Shown here in pieces: positions 1 through 5,136 of a DNA stretch of 5,136 bases (the stretch's first letter is position 1; each line of letters opens with the position of its first letter). The notes beneath the pieces are model-generated. The model had not been told where the DNA came from. It saw only the letters and a program-made list of their open reading frames with translations, and did not search any database. The stretch lies in NCBI GenBank assembly GCA_049276455.1, contig JBASWL010000194.1, positions 1-5,136 on the forward strand, read 5' to 3'. The DNA comes from Georgfuchsia sp049276455. Lineage in GTDB: Bacteria; Pseudomonadota; Gammaproteobacteria; Burkholderiales; Rhodocyclaceae. A program made the translations under genes and the position numbers.

Positions 1-298
1 GAGCTCAATGGCATGCAGCGGGCGTCCCGGTCGCGCGGCATGGAAGGAAAGACAAAGGCGTGGCATCCATGCCCAAGGGACAAGGGTATCCGAGGCAGGG
101 AAAATCAATCGATCCGTTATTGCGGCGCGCTGGATGCGCAGGAAATGAAGCAGCGGCGGATCGCCAGGCAGGGGGCAGGTATCGACTGCGACGCCGCGAT
201 GGGAGCGGGGATGCCCATGCCGCTTGGGGATCGCTTTGCTGATCGACGCGACGCGGGACTTGTCGCCACCTTATTCGATGCTTCTGGTTGACACAAGA

Positions 299-327
299 CA
301 CTGTGCGCAGTGCGCCGCGAAAGCGGC
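299..327 (+). promoter_or_regulatory. Two adjacent short hairpins, the second with a GAAA tetraloop
   Basis: CACTG (299-303) pairs with CAGTG (308-312) across a TGCG loop. One base later GCCGC (314-318) pairs with GCGGC (323-327) across GAAA, a GNRA-type tetraloop. No T-tract follows, so this is not a typical intrinsic terminator. The pair lies just downstream of a TTGACA hexamer (288-293). It may be RNA structure in the leader or an operator-like site. Its function is unknown. Confidence 0.35.
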
Positions 328-436
328 AGGCGATATGGGTGATTGGGGATGGCATCGTCATCTTGTGGTGCCGGATACGGGAAATCTACTTTTCCGGTTC
401 GATGAGAGGGGTTGAGATTGTCTCCGGGTGCGAGAG

Positions 437-467
437 CATGAATTATCGAAATTTCTCGATGTTCATG
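437..467 (+). promoter_or_regulatory. Imperfect 11-bp hairpin abutting the ribosome binding site
   Basis: CATGAA (437-442) pairs with TTCATG (462-467), and inside it ATCGA (445-449) pairs with TCGAT (456-460). The two stems are separated by a small asymmetric internal loop. The apical loop contains most of the self-complementary GAAATTTC. The outer stem ends one base before the AAGGAG ribosome site at 468-473. In RNA the hairpin could modulate ribosome loading on the gp3-like gene. In DNA the dyad could be a repressor operator. Both roles are inferred from position only. Confidence 0.45.
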
Positions 468-473
468 AAGGAG
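468..473 (+). promoter_or_regulatory. Shine-Dalgarno site that fixes the start of the gp3-like gene
   Basis: AAGGAG ends 7 bases before the ATG at 481, an ideal spacing. It lies only 1 base before the in-frame ATG at 475, which is too close to work. The start at 481 is therefore preferred. Confidence 0.75.
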
Positions 474-480
474 CATGACC

Positions 481-1800
481 ATGGCGAACGCCATCGTTAG
501 CGCGCAGGGTGGTCCCGCCGCAGCGACCCTGCTGGGGCAAGGCCCTGCTCGTATTCCCACCGGCGGTAAAATTCGCGCCGGCATCAAGGTGCTCACGAAG
601 AAAGCCGCCGAGCAACCCAAGGCGAAGTCGATCTACGATCAGGGCGTGGCTGCGGGCCAGTCCTTCGAGCAGATCGAGCGCGCCATCGCCGAAGCACTGC
701 CCAATCTCAAAACGCCGCTGATACCGCGCAATGTGCCGTGGTTCACCGTGCGGGCGCAGGACTTTTCCAATCCGGAGATCGCCCGAGAGATTCTGGAGGC
801 CTACGGCGAGGATCGGGGCGAAGGTCGACGTCTGTACTGCTTCCCGGTGGTGTTCCCGTCCGATTACTGGCAGACCGTGATGCCGCACGAACTGGCGGCC
901 TGGGGCATGCACGACAAGCACTACTGGTCGCAATACTCGGCCGATGGCCGGGTACGTCATTGCATGTGTCATGCGCCGGTACCGGTGGACGATACCGGTC
1001 GGCGCACGATTCGACTTTTCGGGGGACGCAAGACCGTGGTGCGCGAGGACAACGGCGGCCTCTGCGAACCCGAGGCCTGCCGCGAATACCAGCAGCGCCA
1101 GTGCAATCTGACCGGCCGTTTCCTGTTCTTCATCCCCGGGATCCGTTCCATCAGCGCATTTGAGTTGCATACCAACAGCTTCTACGCGATGAACGCCGCG
1201 ATCCAGAAGTTCGAGACCGTGGGCTTCCTGCGCGGCGGGCGCATCTCCGGCTTCCTTGACCGGCAAGGCACGCCGTTTTATCTGAGCAAGAAACTGATGG
1301 AAGTGGCCCACATCGACGAGCAGGGAAGAGCAGTACGCGTGCCGCAGTGGATCATCGATCTGGAAGCGCCAGTGGACGTAACGGCCTTACTGCGCGACAA
1401 CGAGGACACCGAGACCACCATCGCGCAGGCGCAACTGGCAACACAAATTCTGCAAGGAGATCGGGCAGCGGCCAGCACCGAATCGCCACCGCCAGACGGT
1501 GACGCTGTACCAGTGGCCACGGTGACCAATGCAATCAGCGCATCGCCTCTCGAAGAGCCGCCACCGCGCGATGGCCGTCCTAGCTTCGAGCAGTTGATGG
1601 TCCGCGTGCAGGCCTACGGGATCGCGCCGGAACAGTACCAGGCCTACGCCGACCGTCGCTGGGGGCGAGGCTGGAAGATCAATCCCAATGGCCGCGCCCA
1701 GGCATGGAATGAACTGGAGCGATATGTGGCGGCCCAAAATATGTTGTCGAAGGACCCCACCTCGCTGGAGGATCCTGACTTCCACGAAGCCCAAACGTGA
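481..1800 (+). CDS. gp3-like recombination directionality factor / metal-binding protein (putative)
   Basis: This gene encodes 439 residues from the ATG at 481. GC-ending codons and uniform protein-like content leave little doubt that it is real. After a variable N-terminus (about 1-75), a core of about 75-265 carries an aromatic-rich segment with FPSDYW and a cysteine cluster: C161 and C163 in RHCMCH, then C195, C200 and C208. Next comes a strand-rich segment, FLFFIPGIRSISAFELHTNS, continuing into FYAMN. This order (Cys-rich insert, then a hydrophobic PG.....ELxTxSxY segment) recalls phage phiC31 gp3-like directionality factors. Their proteobacterial relatives are often labelled hydrolase or metal-binding protein. 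A proline-rich linker (about 335-368) leads to a C-terminal helical unit (about 369-420) with RWGRGW and AWNELERY. The cysteines suggest bound zinc or another metal, but this is inference. gp3 proteins assist serine integrases and none is visible here, so a role in excision is unproven. The gene is sure; the family call is moderate. Confidence 0.8.
   Translation: MANAIVSAQGGPAAATLLGQGPARIPTGGKIRAGIKVLTKKAAEQPKAKSIYDQGVAAGQSFEQIERAIAEALPNLKTPLIPRNVPWFTVRAQDFSNPEIAREILEAYGEDRGEGRRLYCFPVVFPSDYWQTVMPHELAAWGMHDKHYWSQYSADGRVRHCMCHAPVPVDDTGRRTIRLFGGRKTVVREDNGGLCEPEACREYQQRQCNLTGRFLFFIPGIRSISAFELHTNSFYAMNAAIQKFETVGFLRGGRISGFLDRQGTPFYLSKKLMEVAHIDEQGRAVRVPQWIIDLEAPVDVTALLRDNEDTETTIAQAQLATQILQGDRAAASTESPPPDGDAVPVATVTNAISASPLEEPPPRDGRPSFEQLMVRVQAYGIAPEQYQAYADRRWGRGWKINPNGRAQAWNELERYVAAQNMLSKDPTSLEDPDFHEAQT
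1715..1746 (+). repeat. Left copy of a 32-bp imperfect inverted repeat
   Basis: Read left to right, this stretch matches the complement of 5105-5136 at 27 of 32 positions. The first 12 bases (TGGAGCGATATG) and the last 7 (TATGTTG) are identical. It lies inside the gp3-like gene and encodes LERYVAAQNML. The partner copy reads LERYAADKDML in the same codon register. All five base differences change an amino acid. Confidence 0.8.
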
Positions 1801-1802
1801 TA

Positions 1803-1812
1803 GTGCATGCAC
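1803..1812. repeat. Perfect 10-bp palindrome just after the gp3-like stop codon
   Basis: GTGCATGCAC is its own reverse complement and begins 3 bases after the TGA at 1798-1800. It overlaps the ACATAAC motif (1811-1817) that recurs inverted at the other side of the trio. It has no loop and no T-tract, so it is not a standard terminator. It could be part of the element boundary or a target site. Confidence 0.4.
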
Positions 1813-1841
1813 ATAACCTTTCCTTTACTCCACTTGGCGAA

Positions 1842-2840
1842 CTACAGTCGCTGCATGAATTCCATGATCGATGGAACTGAATGTCGTCGTGACAAGGTAC
1901 CCGCCAAGTCTCCAATATCAACACTTGCCAGTGCCTTCGCCTTCATCTCGAGGTCAACCTCAGCGTAGATGTGGGTCGTATCAAGCGATACGTGCCCGAG
2001 CCATGCGCGGATCGTATTGATGTCGACGCCAGCGCGAAGCAGGTGGACGGCCGTTGTATGCCTCAGGTTGTGAGGGCTGATGCGCTTGCAGCGCATCGTT
2101 CCGACTTTTTCGGCAGCTATCGCAGCGCTTGACGTCACCACACGGTGTACGCCGAATCTGGTCATTGGTTCGCCTGTACGTCCACGAAAGACGTGATCGT
2201 CTGGTCCCTGTGCGGCCACCAGCGGCCGAAGCGTGTCGACGGTCTTGGGCCACAGAGGGCAGATCCGCCACTTGTTGCCCTTCCCAAGAATTCGCACCGA
2301 GGGTGAAGTACCAAGTTGCAGATTGCACACCCGAAGGGAGGCGGCCTCGTCTGCGCGTGCACCACTGTTATAAAGGAACAGCAGCAACGCATAGTCCCGC
2401 GCCCCCAGCACCGTGCAGCGATCGGGAACACGAAGTAGCGCATCGAGCTCATCCTTCTCAAGATAGCCAATCACAGCTCTGGTCGCCTTCTTGAACGGAA
2501 CCGAGCGCACCTGCGAACACCACGCCACATGTTCGGGCGCGCTCGTTCCAACGAAGCGAGCTAGGGAGTGGATTGCAGCCAGGCGATGGTTGCGCGTGGC
2601 GACCGAGCATTTTCGCTCGCACTCGACGTGATCCAGGAACGCCCGGACCCGATCGCTGGACACGTCGTCGACCACGAGCCTGTCGACGCCCTTGGCGACT
2701 TTGCGCGCAATGAACGGTAGAAGTAATGCCAGGGTATCGCGGTAGCTGATTTGCGTATTTCGAGAAAGGTTGCGTTCTGCCACAATGTGTTCCAACAGGA
2801 AGCGTCGAACCCAGGGGCCGAGTAGATTGTGGTCACGCAT
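1842..2840 (-). CDS. ritC: Tyrosine recombinase, third gene of the RIT operon
   Basis: Encodes a 332-residue phage-integrase-family (XerC/D-like) site-specific recombinase. An N-terminal SAM-like core-binding domain (about 5-105, RNTQISYRDTLALLLPF) is followed by the catalytic domain (about 120-315). The expected active-site residues are all visible: R162 in SGARADE, K187 in LGKGNK, H257 and R260 in HNLRH, H283 in WLGH and the nucleophile Y292 in HIYAEVD. An in-frame ATG at 2873 would add 11 residues. The ATG at 2840 is preferred because GAGGGG lies 7 bases upstream and because it overlaps the end of ritB by 8 bases (ATGCGTGA), consistent with coupled translation. The upstream ATG has no ribosome site. 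The gene ends 41 bases from the stop of the convergent gp3-like gene. RIT membership is inferred from the trio arrangement. Confidence 0.93.
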   Translation of the reverse strand: MRDHNLLGPWVRRFLLEHIVAERNLSRNTQISYRDTLALLLPFIARKVAKGVDRLVVDDVSSDRVRAFLDHVECERKCSVATRNHRLAAIHSLARFVGTSAPEHVAWCSQVRSVPFKKATRAVIGYLEKDELDALLRVPDRCTVLGARDYALLLFLYNSGARADEAASLRVCNLQLGTSPSVRILGKGNKWRICPLWPKTVDTLRPLVAAQGPDDHVFRGRTGEPMTRFGVHRVVTSSAAIAAEKVGTMRCKRISPHNLRHTTAVHLLRAGVDINTIRAWLGHVSLDTTHIYAEVDLEMKAKALASVDIGDLAGTLSRRHSVPSIMEFMQRL

Positions 2841-3786
2841 GGTCGAGCCCCTCGTCAACATCAGCCTCGGCATAGGCCAAGAATCGCTGGTTCGCCTCGT
2901 GCAGAAGCTCCGGAGTCATCTGGAGATAGCGCTGGGTCGCGGCAATGTTGACGTGACCCAGGTATGTGGCCAAGTGCGGTAAGAGCCGCTGCACATCCTT
3001 GCCCTCCTGATACCACGCAACGACCCGATGTACCGCCGCGGTGTGCCGTAGGTCATGCAAACGTGGTGGCCTCGGTTCCCCTGGTGGGCGAACAATCCCT
3101 GCACTCGCGCGCACCCGTTGAAAGAGAGTGATCACTCGCGGGTATCGCTGATGGCGCCCCCGGAGTGTGGACAGCAATGCTGACTGATCTCCAACTGTAG
3201 CTGGCAGTGCGCTGCGCTGCTTGATGTACTCGGCCAGAACACTGGCCAATTGAGGCCCGATCGGTACGAGCCGTGACTTGTAGAACTTCGTATCTCGGAT
3301 GGTCAGAACGCGCTCTTGAAGATCGACGTCGCACAACCTGAGCCTGATCGCCTCGCTAATCCGAAGCCCGGCGCCATAGAGAACCAGTAACAAGGTTCGA
3401 TACGTCAAGGCCCGCAGGGGACTAATGGGTGACTCCAGGATCGAGGTCGCCCCCAGCAGTCGATGCAGTTCCTCGCGCGAGTAGACGTAGGGTGTGAGCG
3501 GAGGTGGCAGCTTCGGGGGATTTTCTGGAAGCGGTGATCGTGCGACATAGCCGCGTGCGATCGCGAAGCGGTACAAGCCGGCAACCGTTGCGTACCTGTT
3601 GGTCCACGTGGAACTGAGGACGCGACCTCGTAGGAACGCAGCCACCTCTTCCGGTGTTACCTCTGCAAGCGGTCGATCACCTGTGTCGCGGGCAAACTTG
3701 TAGAGGATGCGCCCGCGGCTTGTCAATTTCACGCCATGAGCGCGCCTGGCGGCAAGGTAGACCTTGATGAGTTCACTGGAGGTCAT
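2833..3786 (-). CDS. ritB: Tyrosine recombinase, second gene of the RIT operon
   Basis: Encodes a 317-residue phage-integrase-family recombinase. The N-terminal core-binding domain spans about 1-90 (LTSRGRILYKFARD, then TWTNRYATVAGLYRFAIARGY). The catalytic domain spans about 100-300, with R142 in GAGLRISE, K167 in DTKFYKSR, H244 and R247 in LHDLRHTAAVHR, H278 in YLGHV and Y287 in TQRYLQMTPELL. About 20 residues (VVAWYQEGKDVQRLLPHLAT) separate the HxxR box from the LGH box, more than in typical XerD. I associate this with the middle recombinase of such trios. The start ATG overlaps the ritA stop as ATGA, and the SD GGGAGGA lies inside the last codons of ritA. The 3' end overlaps ritC by 8 bases. 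The function is cleavage and rejoining of the element's DNA, probably as part of a mixed complex with RitA and RitC; the complex is inferred. Confidence 0.94.
   Translation of the reverse strand: MTSSELIKVYLAARRAHGVKLTSRGRILYKFARDTGDRPLAEVTPEEVAAFLRGRVLSSTWTNRYATVAGLYRFAIARGYVARSPLPENPPKLPPPLTPYVYSREELHRLLGATSILESPISPLRALTYRTLLLVLYGAGLRISEAIRLRLCDVDLQERVLTIRDTKFYKSRLVPIGPQLASVLAEYIKQRSALPATVGDQSALLSTLRGRHQRYPRVITLFQRVRASAGIVRPPGEPRPPRLHDLRHTAAVHRVVAWYQEGKDVQRLLPHLATYLGHVNIAATQRYLQMTPELLHEANQRFLAYAEADVDEGLDHA
2848..2853 (-). promoter_or_regulatory. Ribosome binding site deciding the ritC start
   Basis: On the minus strand GAGGGG ends 7 bases before the ATG at 2840, inside the end of ritB. The alternative upstream ATG at 2873 has no comparable site, so this selects the shorter ritC. 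Confidence 0.65.
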
Positions 3787-5003
3787 TGCAGTCCTCCCAG
3801 GTCAAACTCGGCAATTTGTCGCAGGCCGACCAGATCTACCTTGGTATATGTCATCGTTGACATCGTGCTTCGATGCCCGAGGTGATCACCAATTTCCTTG
3901 AGTGTGAACTCATCCGTCAGCATCTTCACGGCGCACGCGTGCCGTAGTGCATGGCAGCCAAGGTGGGCGACGCGGACATCCAAGGTGCGTAGCCGATTTC
4001 TGACGACCATGGAGATGCATGAAGTCGATACCGGCATGCGAGGTGCAACTTCTCGGATGAATATCTCGCGATGGGCAACTGGAGGGCGGGCGGTGTCGAT
4101 GTACCTGGCGAGCGCTTGCCCTACCGAGGGAGCGAGTGGGTAGACTTGCGGTTCACGACGCTTCAGGCGCCAGATGCGCAGTATCCCGGCGGATCGGTCA
4201 ATGTCGTCGAGGCGCAATGCAGCCACTTCTCCCCCACGAAGGCCATACACAGCCAATAAAAGAAGGATCGCCCGATCACGAACGTCATGCTCCGTATCAC
4301 CTGATGCAGTATCGATCAATCGTCTTACATCGCTCCAGTTCAACGCATGCGGTAGCGTTTCCAGCCGATAGCGGCGGTGAGTTAGGATCGACTCTGCGAG
4401 GCCGCTGCGGCAGCTTCCAATGCTTTCTGCATGTCGGAGGAAAACCCGCAACATTCTTGCAATGTGACCGGCCGAGACACGGGACCAGCGCGTTGCTGCG
4501 TTGGACACAAAATACGCATCGATGTCCTCAGGAGACAAAGATCTCAGTGTGCGTCCTGTGTCGTTGCACCAGCGCAGGAAAGTGGCAGTTCGACTTCTCC
4601 ACTGGTCTACGGTGCATGGCGCAAGGCCTCGCTCATCGCGCATCCATGCAACGAATCGATCGAGGTCTTGTTCAAATGCGACGGGCGGCTTTGCGAAATC
4701 CCACCAGCCGAGGAACTTCAGCCATGGGCGTACCTTTCCAACGTAGTTGAACACTGTCCGGGGCCCAATCGTCGGGTCGCCTCTCAAGAGGATCTCGCGC
4801 AGACGCTCGATCCCAATCCGGCCGAAGTCATTCGGCGTCATTTGTTCGGCCAATAGGATCATGGCAAATGCGCGTTCGCGCTGACTGATCAGGGTTGAAC
4901 CGCCTTCAGCGCAGTAATGCAGGTACCGTTCTCTTTCCTCGAGAAGCGGGGCGGTTCGATAACGCGTCTGCGTGGAAATGGAGTTGAAGAGTGTGTCGAA
5001 CAT
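3783..5003 (-). CDS. ritA: Tyrosine recombinase, first gene of the RIT operon
   Basis: Encodes a 406-residue phage-integrase-family recombinase, the largest of the three, as is usual for the first gene of a RIT. It has an N-terminal extension (about 1-105) ahead of the SAM-like core-binding domain (about 110-195, with RGLAPCTVDQWRSRTATFLRW). The catalytic domain spans about 215-400. Active-site residues are R256 in YGLRGGEV, K281 in WRLKRRE, H351 and R354 in HALRHACAVKM, H377 in LGHRST and nucleophile Y386 in TYTKVD. A weak GGAA lies 7 bases before the ATG; no better start exists nearby. The gene overlaps ritB by 4 bases (ATGA). Upstream, 77 bases separate it from the stop of a truncated reading frame on the same strand, leaving room for a promoter, though no clear -35/-10 pair is seen. 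No frameshift or missing key residue is visible. Confidence 0.94.
   Translation of the reverse strand: MFDTLFNSISTQTRYRTAPLLEERERYLHYCAEGGSTLISQRERAFAMILLAEQMTPNDFGRIGIERLREILLRGDPTIGPRTVFNYVGKVRPWLKFLGWWDFAKPPVAFEQDLDRFVAWMRDERGLAPCTVDQWRSRTATFLRWCNDTGRTLRSLSPEDIDAYFVSNAATRWSRVSAGHIARMLRVFLRHAESIGSCRSGLAESILTHRRYRLETLPHALNWSDVRRLIDTASGDTEHDVRDRAILLLLAVYGLRGGEVAALRLDDIDRSAGILRIWRLKRREPQVYPLAPSVGQALARYIDTARPPVAHREIFIREVAPRMPVSTSCISMVVRNRLRTLDVRVAHLGCHALRHACAVKMLTDEFTLKEIGDHLGHRSTMSTMTYTKVDLVGLRQIAEFDLGGLQ
3792..3798 (-). promoter_or_regulatory. Ribosome binding site of ritB embedded in the end of ritA
   Basis: GGGAGGA on the minus strand ends 5 bases before the ritB ATG at 3786. It also encodes part of the ritA C-terminal residues DLGGLQ. 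Together with the ATGA stop/start overlap it points to translational coupling of ritA and ritB. Confidence 0.75.
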
Positions 5004-5080
5004 GGCAAGATTCCAAAGTGAAGGAACTGCCAGGAGACCCCCAGAATTATGTTATGTCAATCAACGCGAAAGAGCGTGTG
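5004..5080 (-). promoter_or_regulatory. Short upstream region of ritA, probable promoter and element end
   Basis: This 77-base gap lies between the stop of the truncated frame at the right edge and the ritA start. Read on the minus strand it contains an AT-rich run, TTGATTGACATAACATAAT, with a CATAAT that could serve as a -10 box and a tandem ATAAC/ATAAT repetition. No matching -35 stands at the right distance. The same run contains the ACATAAC motif found inverted beyond the other end of the trio, so promoter and recombination site may overlap here. Both roles are inferred. Confidence 0.35.
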
Positions 5081-5136
5081 TCAGAAGCTATTTACCCAAC
5101 GGGCCAACATATCTTTGTCCGCAGCATATCGCTCCA
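5081..5136 (-). CDS. Partial C-terminus of a probable second gp3-like protein
   Basis: Read on the minus strand from the window edge, this frame gives LERYAADKDMLARWVNSF and then TGA (5081-5083). Its first 11 residues match LERYVAAQNML near the C-terminus of the gp3-like protein at 481-1800, at 7 of 11 positions and in the same codon register. After that the sequences diverge, and this protein ends 7 residues later, while the left one runs on for 17. I infer the 3' end of a paralogous gene whose body lies outside the window, on the same strand as the RIT operon. The alternative is that this is only an inverted DNA repeat that happens to be open. Only 18 codons are visible, so confidence is moderate. 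Confidence 0.5.
   Translation of the reverse strand, partial: ERYAADKDMLARWVNSF
5105..5136 (-). repeat. Right copy of a 32-bp imperfect inverted repeat
   Basis: The complement of this stretch matches 1715-1746 at 27 of 32 bases. The match begins with 12 identical bases at the very edge of the window, so it probably continues outside. It lies 102 bases beyond the ritA start. Confidence 0.8.

Larger units (their letters stand above)
1..480. other. Upstream region without a convincing gene; structured leader of the gp3-like gene
   Basis: No reading frame here has recognisable protein content, a good ribosome site and plausible codon use together. One frame is open from the window edge to a TGA at 289-291 (+) and could be the tail of an upstream gene, but its first half is rich in rare codons such as AGG, GGA and CCA and I recognise nothing in it. 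A TTGACA hexamer lies at 288-293, but no good -10 box follows at 16-18 bases. From about 299 to 467 several short inverted repeats follow one another: 299-312, 314-327, 378-396 and 437-467. The last ends directly against the SD of the gene at 481. The stretch is best read as an untranslated or regulatory leader, with a possible truncated gene end at its left. Confidence 0.5.
1811..5057 (-). mobile_element. Recombinase in trio (RIT) element, boundaries approximate
   Basis: Three consecutive overlapping tyrosine recombinase genes on one strand, of 406, 317 and about 332 codons, with no other cargo, match the published RIT element layout. The edges given are those of an inverted ACATAAC motif (1811-1817 and, as GTTATGT, 5051-5057). 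These lie just outside the first and last gene. Further in, a second inverted match (TTCCTTTACT at 1820-1829 against the complement of 5017-5026, 9 of 10) supports paired ends, although the spacing to ACATAAC differs by 22 bases between sides. The true ends may instead lie further out, possibly at the 32-bp inverted repeat at 1715-1746 and 5105-5136. No target-site duplication can be shown. All three catalytic sets are intact, so the element may be functional. The RIT identity is firm; the boundaries are not. Confidence 0.8.

Noticed and set aside
1..291. Frame open from the window edge to TGA 289-291 as a truncated upstream gene
   Set aside because: Codon use in its first half is poor and the product is unrecognised. 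It could be real but is not supported enough to list as a gene.
288..293. TTGACA as the -35 box of a sigma-70 promoter
   Set aside because: No acceptable -10 hexamer occurs 16-18 bases downstream, where the sequence is GC-rich.
278..415. Small 45-codon frame with a CAQC motif
   Set aside because: It has no ribosome site before the ATG and overlaps the hairpin-rich leader. A single CxxC in so short a frame is weak evidence.
475..480. ATG at 475 as the start of the gp3-like gene
   Set aside because: It lies one base after the AAGGAG, too close for initiation. The ATG at 481 has ideal spacing.
117..620. 167-codon minus-strand frame across the leader
   Set aside because: It overlaps the start of the gp3-like gene and its SD, and shows no family features.
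463..1311. 282-codon open frame on the minus strand
   Set aside because: It lies fully antisense to the gp3-like gene, is a typical by-product of GC-rich third positions, and shows no recognisable protein content.
1801..1841. Intrinsic terminator between the convergent genes
   Set aside because: The only dyad is a loopless 10-bp palindrome not followed by a T-tract on either strand.
2841..2873. Longer ritC starting at ATG 2873
   Set aside because: It has no SD upstream and would overlap ritB by 41 bases. The start at 2840 has GAGGGG and a short coupling overlap.
4136..4750. 204-codon open frame on the plus strand within ritA
   Set aside because: It is antisense to a clearly coding recombinase with intact catalytic motifs. 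Its product is low-complexity and cysteine/arginine rich, as shadow frames are.

Overview
The window looks like part of an accessory or mobile region of a moderately GC-rich proteobacterium. This rests on base composition, purine-rich Shine-Dalgarno (SD) sites and the protein families seen. No taxonomic marker is present, so a beta- or gammaproteobacterial host is only a guess.

Layout: positions 1-480 hold no gene I can defend. They form a leader with several small predicted hairpins, ending in a strong SD. Positions 481-1800 (+) encode a 439-residue cysteine-containing protein. It resembles the phage gp3-like recombination directionality factor / 'hydrolase or metal-binding protein' family. 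Positions 1842-5003 (-) are filled by three overlapping genes, each encoding a complete tyrosine recombinase with the R-K-HxxR-H-Y catalytic set. Their order, sizes and overlaps match a 'recombinase in trio' (RIT) element (ritA-ritB-ritC). At the far right, 5081-5136 (-) reads as the last 18 codons of another gene, cut off by the window edge.

The three recombinases appear to be one translationally coupled operon read right to left. ritA and ritB overlap by ATGA, and ritB and ritC by 8 bases if the better-supported ritC start is used. The operon converges on the gp3-like gene with only 41 bases between the stop codons.

The least expected observation is that the right edge (5105-5136) matches the 3' part of the gp3-like gene (1715-1746) in inverted orientation at 27 of 32 bases and in the same codon register. 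The trio therefore sits between two inverted copies of a gp3-like 3' end. Either a second, diverged gp3-like gene lies upstream of ritA, or the match is a long DNA inverted repeat tied to the element. The window ends inside the match, so the sequence alone cannot decide.
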